Positions 15,973 through 24,012 of a stretch of 56,299 nt of DNA are shown in pieces. Position 1 is the first letter of the stretch; every line of letters starts with the position of its first letter. The DNA is from Terriglobia bacterium (GTDB lineage: Bacteria > Acidobacteriota > Terriglobia > Bryobacterales > Bryobacteraceae): the NCBI GenBank assembly GCA_021324185.1, contig JAJPJN010000057.1, positions 1 through 56,299 of the forward strand. The letters are read 5' to 3'. The notes beneath the pieces are model-generated. The model saw only the letters and a program-made list of their open reading frames with translations, did no database searches and was not told where the DNA came from. The position numbers were made by a program, and so were the translations under genes.

Positions 15973-18244
15973 TGTGGGCGATATCTTCAGCGGTGATGTG
16001 TATCGAATAGCGGCCCGGTGGCAGATTGGGCGGAATATTCAGGATGCCGGTGTTGGATTTATCGCTTTCGTTCCAGCGCAAAAAAAGCGTTTCGGCGCCA
16101 TAAAGCTGCGCGGTAATGGTGCGCGTACTTTGCGACGCCTCGACGTGTAAAGCCAGATGCTCGCCCGGATGCACCTGTTTGCGATCCATCCGGAGGCGGA
16201 CAACCGGCGGATGGCTGGAGATGAGAAAGGTTTTCTGTTCGCGAAAGACATGCCCGTCCCGATCGCGCAGAATCAGCCGTACGGCATGCGCGCCGTCAGC
16301 CATATCCTCGGGCGCAACAAAACGTGTCTGCCAGATATCCTCACCGCTCAAATAGCGCAGGGGTTTGGTTAGCCCGAACGGAAACAAAGCAATGACGGAA
16401 GTAATCGAGGGATCGGTGCGGACGCGCAGCACCGGGTCGCCGGGCCGAATCAGCCTCGGCCGCAAAAGCGCGCGCGGCGCCGCCAAGAACGAGGTATACG
16501 GGGTTACGAAATGGTACTTGCGCGAGAGGCGGATGATTTCATCAATACTCGCCCTGTCCTCCCCCTCACGGTCGATTTTTTCGAGCAATGCGTCGACTCG
16601 TGCGCGCGCCCAGGTGGCCGGCAAATAAGTGTGCACAGTATTCATTGCGGGAAGTTGCGCGCGCACTGATTCTTTGGGCGCGCTTGCCGCGCCGCCAAGC
16701 TTCAGCGTGAACTCAACCGGGCCCGGCCTCAAGTATTCCCCCACCCAGGCAGCACGCGTGCCCGGATAATCGTCGCCCTGGAGGCGGTAAACGAATCTTG
16801 TGTTCGATTCCGGCGATACCGTCAAATTCACCGGGCTCAAAGGCGCCAGCCCAATCTCGCGCACAAAGCCGGCCAGCTTGAATTCAAGCGGCTCGGTTGT
16901 ATTCACCTGCTCGAACGCTCCGGCGTGTGCAGCCACGCGGCGCATGAAACGGACATTGGCATCGTCGCCAATAGCCAGCGTGTACAGATGCGGCCGCTGC
17001 GCAGCGGGTATCCCTTTCCATGCCTGATCGAGCCATGCTTCGAATTTGCGCGGCGCAATCGTGCCTTCCGTCATCTCGCCATCGCTCAGCAGAACAAGGT
17101 AAGTTTCTCTTTTCGACTGCGCGAGCGCCGGTTTGAACGCCGCCTCCAGATTAGTGCCGCCGCGCAGATCCGTTGCGCGCACAAAATCGAGCGCTTTGGC
17201 GATGGCCTCCGGTGTGGCGTTCTCCGGGCCTGGCGCAAACGAGGCGGGCTCGGAATTGAACGTAATGACGTTGAACGAATCCGCCGGCTTCAAAGAGCGG
17301 AGGATGGCCTCCAGCGCCTGAAAGCTACGCTCCAGCTTGTCCCACTGCATGCTGAGCGAAGTGTCAAAAAGAACCACAACCGTTCGCCCGGCCGCCGGTT
17401 CCGGCGTCTGTGCATGCGGCGGTTGAAGAATGGCGGAGGTTTCGAAATATCCGGGTTCCGTTGCTTCGCCCGTGCGATACGTAGTCACGCGGGGCGTCGT
17501 ATCATTTGCGAGCGAGTAGCGTATTTCCAGATCGCTGGTCAGATCCACATCGTTTTGCGCAAATGAAGCCGTCAAGGCGTTCTGAGTGCGCCTGGTGATC
17601 TTGAGCGGATAGGCTTTGCTAACCTCTTCAAAGCTGGTAATCGCCTGCTCACTTCGCAGATCGAGCGAAACGGAAACGCTGCCGATGCGCAGCGGCACAG
17701 ACGCTTTCAGGGGAAGCACGAAATCGCTGGCGAGCTGCGAGACCGGGATGGTCTGCCGGTACTCGGCTTCAATGCGTTTGTACCCGAAAGCCAGAATGGG
17801 AACGATGTTGACGGTAAATTCCGCGGAGCGCTTCGCTTGCCCCGGCGCATTGCTTTCACTCACTTCGCCCGATTGCAGCAGCCCCGGGTCGATCGACTGA
17901 TTGCGAATTTCGTTGTACAGTTCGCTGGCCCGCTTACGTTCGAGAATCACGCCAGGAATGCGCGTCAAATCATCCCAGACGGCAAAATCGGACACGGCGG
18001 CATTGCCGGGCAGCGCGAGCGAATAGATGCCTTCCAGCGTGACCGGCTGATGATTATGAAAAACCTCTTTGAGCGTTACGGTGGCATGGCCGTTATCGAT
18101 GACGATTTGCACGTCCATCGATTCAGTCGACAAGATGCTGCTGTCCGGCGAGGATTTTCCGGAGGGAATGATGACGCCGCTATCAGCGAAGACAGCGCTC
18201 GCGCACACGGAGATAAAGGAGACGACCGCAAGGGCCCTGTTCAT
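15932..18244 (-). CDS. Secreted VIT and von Willebrand A domain protein
   Basis: A 770-aa protein with a cleavable signal peptide (1-20, ending SAVFA). An N-terminal VIT domain spans about 25-165 (TLKEVFHNHQPVTLEGIY, ERKRASELYNEI). A vWA domain runs from about 287 with an intact metal-ion-dependent adhesion motif DTSLS at 294-298, later LRGGTNLEAA and LLSDGEMTEG. The C-terminal 150 residues look like immunoglobulin/filamin-type beta domains (LPPGRYSIHITAEDIA). This is the architecture of inter-alpha-trypsin-inhibitor heavy-chain-like bacterial proteins, which bind ligands through Mg2+ at the MIDAS. No sortase motif or C-terminal anchor is seen, so it is probably periplasmic or on the cell surface. 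It is second in the operon, with an ATGA overlap to the propeller gene. Confidence 0.85.
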   Translation of the reverse strand: MNRALAVVSFISVCASAVFADSGVIIPSGKSSPDSSILSTESMDVQIVIDNGHATVTLKEVFHNHQPVTLEGIYSLALPGNAAVSDFAVWDDLTRIPGVILERKRASELYNEIRNQSIDPGLLQSGEVSESNAPGQAKRSAEFTVNIVPILAFGYKRIEAEYRQTIPVSQLASDFVLPLKASVPLRIGSVSVSLDLRSEQAITSFEEVSKAYPLKITRRTQNALTASFAQNDVDLTSDLEIRYSLANDTTPRVTTYRTGEATEPGYFETSAILQPPHAQTPEPAAGRTVVVLFDTSLSMQWDKLERSFQALEAILRSLKPADSFNVITFNSEPASFAPGPENATPEAIAKALDFVRATDLRGGTNLEAAFKPALAQSKRETYLVLLSDGEMTEGTIAPRKFEAWLDQAWKGIPAAQRPHLYTLAIGDDANVRFMRRVAAHAGAFEQVNTTEPLEFKLAGFVREIGLAPLSPVNLTVSPESNTRFVYRLQGDDYPGTRAAWVGEYLRPGPVEFTLKLGGAASAPKESVRAQLPAMNTVHTYLPATWARARVDALLEKIDREGEDRASIDEIIRLSRKYHFVTPYTSFLAAPRALLRPRLIRPGDPVLRVRTDPSITSVIALFPFGLTKPLRYLSGEDIWQTRFVAPEDMADGAHAVRLILRDRDGHVFREQKTFLISSHPPVVRLRMDRKQVHPGEHLALHVEASQSTRTITAQLYGAETLFLRWNESDKSNTGILNIPPNLPPGRYSIHITAEDIAHNVSHQEAPLEILP
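15955..15960 (-). promoter_or_regulatory. Strong Shine-Dalgarno for an alternative TPR start
   Basis: A perfect AGGAGG on the minus strand lies 6 nt upstream of an in-frame TTG at 15948, inside the 3' end of the VIT/vWA gene. The ATG at 15972, further upstream, has no comparable site. This favours translation of the giant TPR protein from the TTG. Confidence 0.5.
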
Positions 18245-20184
18245 GGAATTAAGCTGTTTTCAGAGATGGAGACGAGGCCGATATCTGTACCGATATACAG
18301 GCGCCCGCCGTGTTCATCGATGGCGGTGACGTTTGGCGAAGGCAATCCATCGGTGACGAACTGCCAGCGATCGTCGCCGTGCCGCAGAATGGCCAAACCA
18401 TATTGCGCTGTTCCGGCATACAGCGCGCGCCTGGTGGCCAGCATGGCATTCGCGCTGATTTCGACGCGGCGATCCGCAAACGCGCGAAAAGTTGTGACGC
18501 CGCCGTGATCGTCGAACCGGACGACGCCGGAACCGTACGTTCCTAAATAGAGCTGGTTCTCGAATACGGCGGATGCGGTCATCCAGTTTTGCCGCAGCTC
18601 TGAATTTGCGGTTGTAAAACTTGCCTGAACAAATCCGTTGCGAAGAGTGGAAACGCCACCCAGCGTGCCCGCATACAGCGTTCCGCCCAGCTCTGCGATC
18701 GTATATACATGGTTGTTCACCAGCCCTTGAAACGCGTAAAGGCTGCGCAAGGAACCGCCCTCAAGGAAGGTTAATCCGGCAGATGTTGCTATTACCATGG
18801 ATCGCACGTGATCCCCATTGTCGCGAAACAGCACGTCGGTGACATGACTGCCGATGAGGCCGCTCGTGGCGTCCAGGACTTCGCGCAGCGTCCCGGCGCG
18901 ATCAAAGAACGCCAATCCGTTTGCAGTGGCAACTACGATGGCGCCGTCGCTCGGATTTTCGCGAATGCGGTTGATACAGAAGAGCACGTCGTTTTCGACG
19001 TGATGAGGGTTGGTGGAAGTTGCAGGCGCTAGTACGTCGAGACCCCGGTCAAAGTACCCGATCCATAATCGCCCGAGCGAATCCTCATGCAGCGCGCTAA
19101 TGTGGCCACTTGATAATGCCGTCTCCGAAGCTTGAATTAATGGACGCTTGGAGCGTGCTTCAATCAACTGCTGTGAAGTTATCGCCGCCAAAGCGCCGTT
19201 TATATCGGCGAACCCGGTGATGGCTGCGGCCTCTGTTTCGCGCGCGGAATTTTGTGGCCGCGGCCTTTGCGCCGCCAGTGGAAGCGCAAGCAGACCTTGA
19301 TCGACAGTGCCGATCCAAAGCGTTTCTTCGCGCTCGGCCAGTGCTTGCGCAAACAGCCCATCGGCTAAATGTCTTTGCAGCGCGGCGCCTGAAAACTCGG
19401 CCACGCCGACAGGTGTTCCGATCCACGCTCGATCGCCGCGCGCCGCAATCGAAAGCACTTGGGCATCAGGAAGTTCCTGCGTAACGTGTAGCGCTTCGCC
19501 TCCGCGCCACAACCACGCGCCGGAATCGCGTGTGCCGATCCAAAGCTGATCCTCATCGCCTGCCAGCGCGGTCACCTGCGTTTTGGCAAACTGCGGATGG
19601 AACAGGCGCAGCGTATTGCCGTCGCTGATGTAGACTCCCGCATCTGGCGTACCCACCAACATGCGGCCGTTTCGCAACGGTAGTAAGGCAGAGATTTTGC
19701 GGACGGGCGCGGCCTCGGGCAGAAGCTGCCGGTATTGGTTGCCGTCGAAGATCAAGATGCCTGCGCCCTCTGTCCCGATCCACAGCTCCGGCCGGATCAA
19801 GCCGGTACGCACCGCCAGTGTAGAGAGGGGATAAGCGGGCAATTCGCGGCCCGCGTGCCAGGCGGCATTCGCCTGATTGCCTTGATAACGAAACAGCGCC
19901 GATTTTCCGCAGACGTAAACGTCGCCTTGAAATTCCACTGCGGCCCGGAAATCGGCCGCCGTCAAAACAGGTTCGAAAGACGAGTTGGCGGGCGCCAGAC
20001 GAGTGGTACGAACAGGTATGTGGCTGGAGGTCGCGACAAGCCGCCGGCCGGATTGCAAGGCATTATTTGCAGCCCGCCAGGCAAGCAGCCAGAATGCAAT
20101 GAGCGAGATGCTCAGGGCCGCGGCACAAATAAAAACGGCCCTTCGGCGAGAAAAGCGCGAAAGACCCGAGGACACGTTGATCAT
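18241..20184 (-). CDS. Membrane-anchored beta-propeller protein
   Basis: A 647-aa protein with one N-terminal transmembrane segment (about 16-38, FICAAALSISLIAFWLLAW). The extracytoplasmic part contains about twelve repeats with a W/Y-I-G-T type strand, such as LWIGTEGAGILIF, LWIGTRDSGAWLW, LYAGTLGGVSTL, LYLGTYGSGVVRF and LYIGTDIGLVSI. This matches the two-component-regulator propeller (Reg_prop) repeat and is enough for one large or two smaller propellers. Unlike hybrid sensor kinases that carry these repeats, no kinase or output domain follows, so this would be a stand-alone sensor or binding module. It is the first gene of the six-gene operon. Its ATG follows an inverted repeat by 3 nt. 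Confidence 0.8.
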   Translation of the reverse strand: MINVSSGLSRFSRRRAVFICAAALSISLIAFWLLAWRAANNALQSGRRLVATSSHIPVRTTRLAPANSSFEPVLTAADFRAAVEFQGDVYVCGKSALFRYQGNQANAAWHAGRELPAYPLSTLAVRTGLIRPELWIGTEGAGILIFDGNQYRQLLPEAAPVRKISALLPLRNGRMLVGTPDAGVYISDGNTLRLFHPQFAKTQVTALAGDEDQLWIGTRDSGAWLWRGGEALHVTQELPDAQVLSIAARGDRAWIGTPVGVAEFSGAALQRHLADGLFAQALAEREETLWIGTVDQGLLALPLAAQRPRPQNSARETEAAAITGFADINGALAAITSQQLIEARSKRPLIQASETALSSGHISALHEDSLGRLWIGYFDRGLDVLAPATSTNPHHVENDVLFCINRIRENPSDGAIVVATANGLAFFDRAGTLREVLDATSGLIGSHVTDVLFRDNGDHVRSMVIATSAGLTFLEGGSLRSLYAFQGLVNNHVYTIAELGGTLYAGTLGGVSTLRNGFVQASFTTANSELRQNWMTASAVFENQLYLGTYGSGVVRFDDHGGVTTFRAFADRRVEISANAMLATRRALYAGTAQYGLAILRHGDDRWQFVTDGLPSPNVTAIDEHGGRLYIGTDIGLVSISENSLIP

Positions 20185-20186
20185 AT

Positions 20187-20209
20187 ACTAGCCGAACTGT
20201 CCGGCTAGT
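20187..20209. promoter_or_regulatory. 8-bp inverted repeat before the propeller operon
   Basis: The arms ACTAGCCG (20187-20194) and CGGCTAGT (20202-20209) are perfect reverse complements around a 7-base spacer. The repeat ends 3 nt before the ATG of the propeller gene, exactly where a ribosome-binding site would lie, and no Shine-Dalgarno sequence is visible beside it. It could be a protein operator overlapping the 5' UTR or an RNA hairpin controlling translation of the first gene of the coupled operon. Confidence 0.5.
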
Positions 20210-20386
20210 TCTATTTCCATTTGCTCTTTCCATCAGAGGATAAATTGGCCCACATGGAATTTGCGATCTTTCGCACTCGCGCGGGCGGCTGATATACCGT
20301 TCGGAACCAAGCATACGGCCGTCATTTTTCTTTGTAGGCGTTCGAGGCGATGATTCGTCTCACTTAACGAAGGTGTAGTTATAGCC

Positions 20387-21052
20387 GTGGAACTTGAGCC
20401 GATTTTTCGCGATCGCGCCGATGCCGGAAAGAGGCTCGCAGAACAAATTATCCGTCGCGTTCGCGATCCGAACGTCCTGGTTTTAGGCTTGCCGCGCGGC
20501 GGAGTGCCAGTGGCCTTCGAGGTTGCACGAGCTTTGGGAGCGGAGTTGGACGTGTTTCTGGTGCGGAAACTCGGGCTTCCCGGGCAGGAAGAACTGGCGA
20601 TTGGCGCTATTGCGAGCGGCGGGATTCGGGTTTTGAACGAATCGTTACTAGCGGAGCTGCAGCTCTCTCCGACGCTGATTGATCAGATCGCAAAGCAAGA
20701 GGAACGGGAACTCCAGCGGCGTGAAGACTTGTACCGCGAGGGCCGGCCGGCGCGCCCGATTCGCGGCCGGACTGTCATTCTGGTGGACGACGGGCTGGCA
20801 ACCGGTGCGAGCATGCGAGCGGCGGCGCGGGCGGTTCGGCTGCACCATCCGCAGCGGGTCATTGCGGCGGTGCCGGTAGGGGCCGCCGAAACATGCGATG
20901 AGCTGCAGATGGATGTCGATTTGATGATTTGCGCCTATACGCCGCGGCCGTTTCTGGCAGTCGGGATCTGGTACCAGGACTTTTCGCAAACCAGCGATGA
21001 AGAGGTCCAGCGGCTGCTGGAACAAGCGGCCGGAGATGGCACCCGAGTTTGA
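20387..21052 (+). CDS. Phosphoribosyltransferase family protein
   Basis: A 221-aa type I phosphoribosyltransferase-fold protein. The PRPP-binding signature is VDDGLATGAS at 133-142, preceded by hydrophobic strand GRTVILV. An N-terminal stretch LGLPRGGVPVAFEVA is characteristic of the COG1926 group. The nucleobase-binding hood is not diagnostic, so the acceptor substrate is unknown. The GTG start at 20387 has a weak upstream site (GAAGG, 13 nt away). Its stop overlaps the TTG start of the following hydrolase. These two families are commonly adjacent or fused, which suggests a joint function. Confidence 0.82.
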   Translation: MELEPIFRDRADAGKRLAEQIIRRVRDPNVLVLGLPRGGVPVAFEVARALGAELDVFLVRKLGLPGQEELAIGAIASGGIRVLNESLLAELQLSPTLIDQIAKQEERELQRREDLYREGRPARPIRGRTVILVDDGLATGASMRAAARAVRLHHPQRVIAAVPVGAAETCDELQMDVDLMICAYTPRPFLAVGIWYQDFSQTSDEEVQRLLEQAAGDGTRV

Positions 21053-21741
21053 GCGAGTCGCATTGGCGTATGCGGGAAAATTCCTCCGTTCTGGAAACGC
21101 CCGTTGAGATTCCGCCGGCCGGAGTTGCCGCGGATCTTCGCATACCTGAAAACGCCAGAGGCTTGATCATTTTTGCCCATGGTTCCGGCAGCAGCCGTTT
21201 CAGCTCGCGAAATCGATACGTGGCTCGGGTTTTAGAGGAGGCCAAATTCGCGACGCTACTGCTGGATTTGCTCACCGAAGCCGAGGAAAAAGTTGATGCT
21301 CGAACCATGCATCTGCGATTCGATATCAATCTTCTGGCGGCACGATTGAAGCAAGCGACAGATTGGGCGGCGGAAGAGAATGCGACGGGCGGCCTGGCTC
21401 CGGCCTATTTTGGCGCCAGCACCGGGGCGGCAGCGGCGCTGATTGCCGCGGCCCAACTTCCGGGCAGGATACGGGCGGTCGTTTCGCGCGGCGGCCGTCC
21501 CGACTTGGCGGGACCAATGCTGGCAGACGTGAAAGCGCCGGCGCTATTGATCGTGGGTGGCAACGATGTTCCGGTCATTGAGCTAAATCAGAGAGCGTTC
21601 ACGCAACTTCACTGCGAAAAGAGGCTGGAGATTGTTCCCGGCGCTACGCATCTTTTTGAGGAACCGGGCGCGCTGGAACAGGTGGCGCGGCTCGCGACAG
21701 ATTGGTTTGACGCGCACGTCGGTCTGCCCGTACAGTTTTAG
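21049..21741 (+). CDS. Dienelactone-hydrolase-like alpha/beta hydrolase
   Basis: A 230-aa alpha/beta-hydrolase. It begins with a substrate-binding beta segment and an oxyanion strand, GLIIFAHGSGSSR. The nucleophile elbow is FGASTGAAAAL; the acid is in VGGNDVP and the histidine in GATHLFEEPG, giving a complete Ser-Asp-His triad. This is the dienelactone hydrolase-like group that partners COG1926 phosphoribosyltransferases. The TTG start overlaps the preceding TGA as TTGA, so translation is coupled. The substrate is unknown. Confidence 0.8.
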   Translation: MSESHWRMRENSSVLETPVEIPPAGVAADLRIPENARGLIIFAHGSGSSRFSSRNRYVARVLEEAKFATLLLDLLTEAEEKVDARTMHLRFDINLLAARLKQATDWAAEENATGGLAPAYFGASTGAAAALIAAAQLPGRIRAVVSRGGRPDLAGPMLADVKAPALLIVGGNDVPVIELNQRAFTQLHCEKRLEIVPGATHLFEEPGALEQVARLATDWFDAHVGLPVQF

Positions 21742-21747
21742 GCCCCT

Positions 21748-22164
21748 TCAGGCCGTTGTTTTTCCCCGCCTGCGCCGGCGCGCGGCCGCTTGTTTCGCCT
21801 GTTTTGAAAGAGCCGATTTTGAGGCCGCAGAGCGTGGTTCGTGCTTCAGGGCTTCGAGCCTTGCCCGCGACCGTTTCGCGGATGGTTTGCCCTGCTTTCC
21901 GCTCCGGCCTTTTTCCAGGTCGCGCTCGGCCTTTTTGCGAGTCTCCTCGGAAGTCGTGCCTTTGCGAGGCGGCGGAAGATCTACGCCCGCCCGGCGCGCT
22001 TTGGAAAGTCCAATGGCAATGGCCTGCTTGGTAGAACGCGCGCCATGTTTGCCTTCGCGAATGTGCTCCATCTCTTCACGGACGAACTCGCCCGCCTGGG
22101 TCGTAGGAGCCTTGCCTTCAGCCTTGTCTTTTTTGGCGCGTTCGAGTGTCTTTTTCTCCGGCAT
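21748..22164 (-). CDS. Lys/Arg-rich DUF6496-like protein
   Basis: A 138-aa, very basic, probably largely disordered or helical protein. The conserved N-terminal part (EFVREEMEHIREGKHGA, STKQAIAIGLSKARRAG) matches small proteins I recall as DUF6496. The C-terminal half is a tail of Lys, Arg, Ala and Ser repeats ending in RRRRRGK. The composition suggests nucleic-acid binding, possibly nucleoid- or stress-related, but no function is established. It converges with the hydrolase gene, with a 6-nt gap. A long open frame on the opposite strand is a by-product of its composition. Confidence 0.75.
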   Translation of the reverse strand: MPEKKTLERAKKDKAEGKAPTTQAGEFVREEMEHIREGKHGARSTKQAIAIGLSKARRAGVDLPPPRKGTTSEETRKKAERDLEKGRSGKQGKPSAKRSRARLEALKHEPRSAASKSALSKQAKQAAARRRRRGKTTA

Positions 22165-22215
22165 CTCTGCCTCCGCAAATGAGAGTGATTCCTGCTGGAA
22201 TTCGTTGCACGGCCC

Positions 22216-23673
22216 TCAACGCAGTCCCATGGCGCCTTTTACGGAATCGATGAGCTTTTCCGGATCGTACCCGACGCCATCTTTGAATACGGTTTCGACT
22301 CTCGATATGTCGTGGATGTTAGCGGCGGGATTGCCGCTCAGTAACACGAGATCGGCAGCTTTCCCGGGTGCAATGGTTCCAAGCAGCCCGTCTTCACCCA
22401 GGAATTTTGCGGCGTTCTCCGTGGCAATGTGGATCGCCTCTACCGGCGTGAAGCCGGCCTCAACCAGTAACTCGAGTTCGCGCTGATCCCCGAAACCTGC
22501 AAGCACGCCGCCGTACCCGGTTGGATCGCAGCCGGCCATCAGCAATCCGCCGGCTTTCACAAAATCGCGTTCGAACTGCATCTCTTTGCGGAAGAGTGCC
22601 GAAAAATCAGAAGTTGCGGCACGCTCAGCCACGCGAGCGCGGCCTTCCAGATAAGACGCCCAAGCTTTGCCGGTGAGTGCCATGCGCGTTCTGGCCAGCG
22701 TCGAAAGCGGCGGGCGATTCGGTACCGACGTCTCAAAGATGGCCAGAGTCGAGGTTACGGCCACGTGATGGGACACCAGGTCGTGAATCATTTTCTGCAC
22801 CTTGGCGCTCTCTACATCCAGGCTTTTTGCCATTTCGGCTTGATTTGCCGCCTGGGCAGGGCAGAGGCCGGGCTTTTTGCCGGAAAAAAATTCCGTGTCC
22901 ACAATCAGGCCATGTTCCAGGTTGTCGATGCCCATTTCTGCGGCTTCCGTGAAACCGACCGAACAAAGGTGGCCGGTGATTTTAAGGTTATGCGCATGAG
23001 CGCGGTCGATAGCTGCCTTTAACTCCTCAGGCGTGATCACCATGTATGCCTTGAAGGAAGTGGCGCCCTCAGCGGCCCAATAATCCACCAGACGGGCGGC
23101 ATCGTCGGGGCCAGTGAGAATGTGCATCTGCGCCAGTGTTGGAGACAAGCTGCCGATATAGGGTCCGGTGATGTGCAACTTCGGCCCGGGAATTTGGCCG
23201 GAATCGATCAATTTTTTGAGCGACAGATCCGCGTACGGTTCCATACTGCCGCCGGTACGCGCCGACGTCACGCCGGCGGCAAGATATAGCCGCGGTGCGC
23301 TGTCGGCCATTTCGCCATATAGAGCGAGGCGATCGGGTCCTCCGCCAGGCAGCGGATAAAACAGGTGTTCGTGCATTCCCACCAGACCGGGAATGACGGT
23401 TTTGCCGGTCGCATCCAGCACTTTGGCGCCCGCGGGGAAAGCGCTAGCAGCGGCGGCGGAACCGATGGAAACGATGCGGCCATCCGTGATAACAACGCGC
23501 GCGTCTTCGACAGGGGCGCTGCCCGTTCCGTCGATCACGCGGACGTGATTGAGGACGAGCGAGCGCGCGTCTTCTTTTATGAACGGCCGCAAACGCTCCG
23601 GAATTTGAGCAGACGCCGGGAGAATTGTGGTGAAGGTCGCGATCGACCAGATCAGTGGATCCCGCCAGCGCAT
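22216..23673 (-). CDS. Secreted metal-dependent amidohydrolase
   Basis: A 485-aa amidohydrolase-superfamily protein with a signal peptide (1-22, TTILPASA). Metal ligands are visible in order: HEH at 101-103 (HxH), a probable carboxylated lysine K208 in SFKAYM, H235 in GHLCSVG, H254 in NLEHG, and an aspartate in GCDPTGYGG. The C-terminal PGKAADLVLLSGNP closes the small beta domain. This set is typical of imidazolonepropionase- and prolidase-related enzymes found exported in Acidobacteriota; the substrate cannot be read from the sequence. The gene starts 2 nt after the small TPR gene stops, so the two are likely co-transcribed. Confidence 0.85.
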   Translation of the reverse strand: MRWRDPLIWSIATFTTILPASAQIPERLRPFIKEDARSLVLNHVRVIDGTGSAPVEDARVVITDGRIVSIGSAAAASAFPAGAKVLDATGKTVIPGLVGMHEHLFYPLPGGGPDRLALYGEMADSAPRLYLAAGVTSARTGGSMEPYADLSLKKLIDSGQIPGPKLHITGPYIGSLSPTLAQMHILTGPDDAARLVDYWAAEGATSFKAYMVITPEELKAAIDRAHAHNLKITGHLCSVGFTEAAEMGIDNLEHGLIVDTEFFSGKKPGLCPAQAANQAEMAKSLDVESAKVQKMIHDLVSHHVAVTSTLAIFETSVPNRPPLSTLARTRMALTGKAWASYLEGRARVAERAATSDFSALFRKEMQFERDFVKAGGLLMAGCDPTGYGGVLAGFGDQRELELLVEAGFTPVEAIHIATENAAKFLGEDGLLGTIAPGKAADLVLLSGNPAANIHDISRVETVFKDGVGYDPEKLIDSVKGAMGLR

Positions 23674-23675
23674 CG

Positions 23676-23993
23676 CTATAAGGGTAAAAGGTTCAGCGCG
23701 GCCTCGATTTCCGCGCGCGTGTGCGCGTCGCCCTTGCGCGTGGTCACTTCGATGCCTTTTTCGTATACGGCGCGCGCTTCGTCGATACGGCCGAGTTTTT
23801 CCAGCGCCTGGCCGGCATGAAAATAGGCTGCGGAGTAGCTTTCATCCTGCTGGATCAGTTGTTGAAACTCCGCAATGGCGTTTTCGAGCGCCCCGGTATT
23901 GGCGTATTCCATTGCCAAACCATAGCGGGCGAACGAATTGCGCGGGTCTTGCGCAAGCATTTGCTGGAGCGCATCCAGCCGGTTGGTAGCCAT
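23676..23993 (-). CDS. Small TPR protein
   Basis: A 105-aa protein of about three TPR units (RYGLAMEYANTGALENAI, AYFHAGQALEKLGRIDEA). It has no signal peptide, so it is cytoplasmic. Such single-array TPR proteins mediate protein contacts. It immediately precedes the amidohydrolase on the same strand, but a soluble scaffold and an exported enzyme need not act together. Confidence 0.78.
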   Translation of the reverse strand: MATNRLDALQQMLAQDPRNSFARYGLAMEYANTGALENAIAEFQQLIQQDESYSAAYFHAGQALEKLGRIDEARAVYEKGIEVTTRKGDAHTRAEIEAALNLLPL

Positions 23994-24012
23994 GCGTCAG
24001 ATTGGCTATTGG

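Noticed and set aside
16925-17566. 213-codon plus-strand frame opposite the VIT/vWA gene
   Set aside because: Antisense to a clear vWA domain; Arg-rich, no family features.
21632-22486. 284-codon plus-strand frame opposite the DUF6496-like gene
   Set aside because: Mirror of the Lys/Arg-rich codons; Phe/Ser/Arg-rich product without recognisable features.
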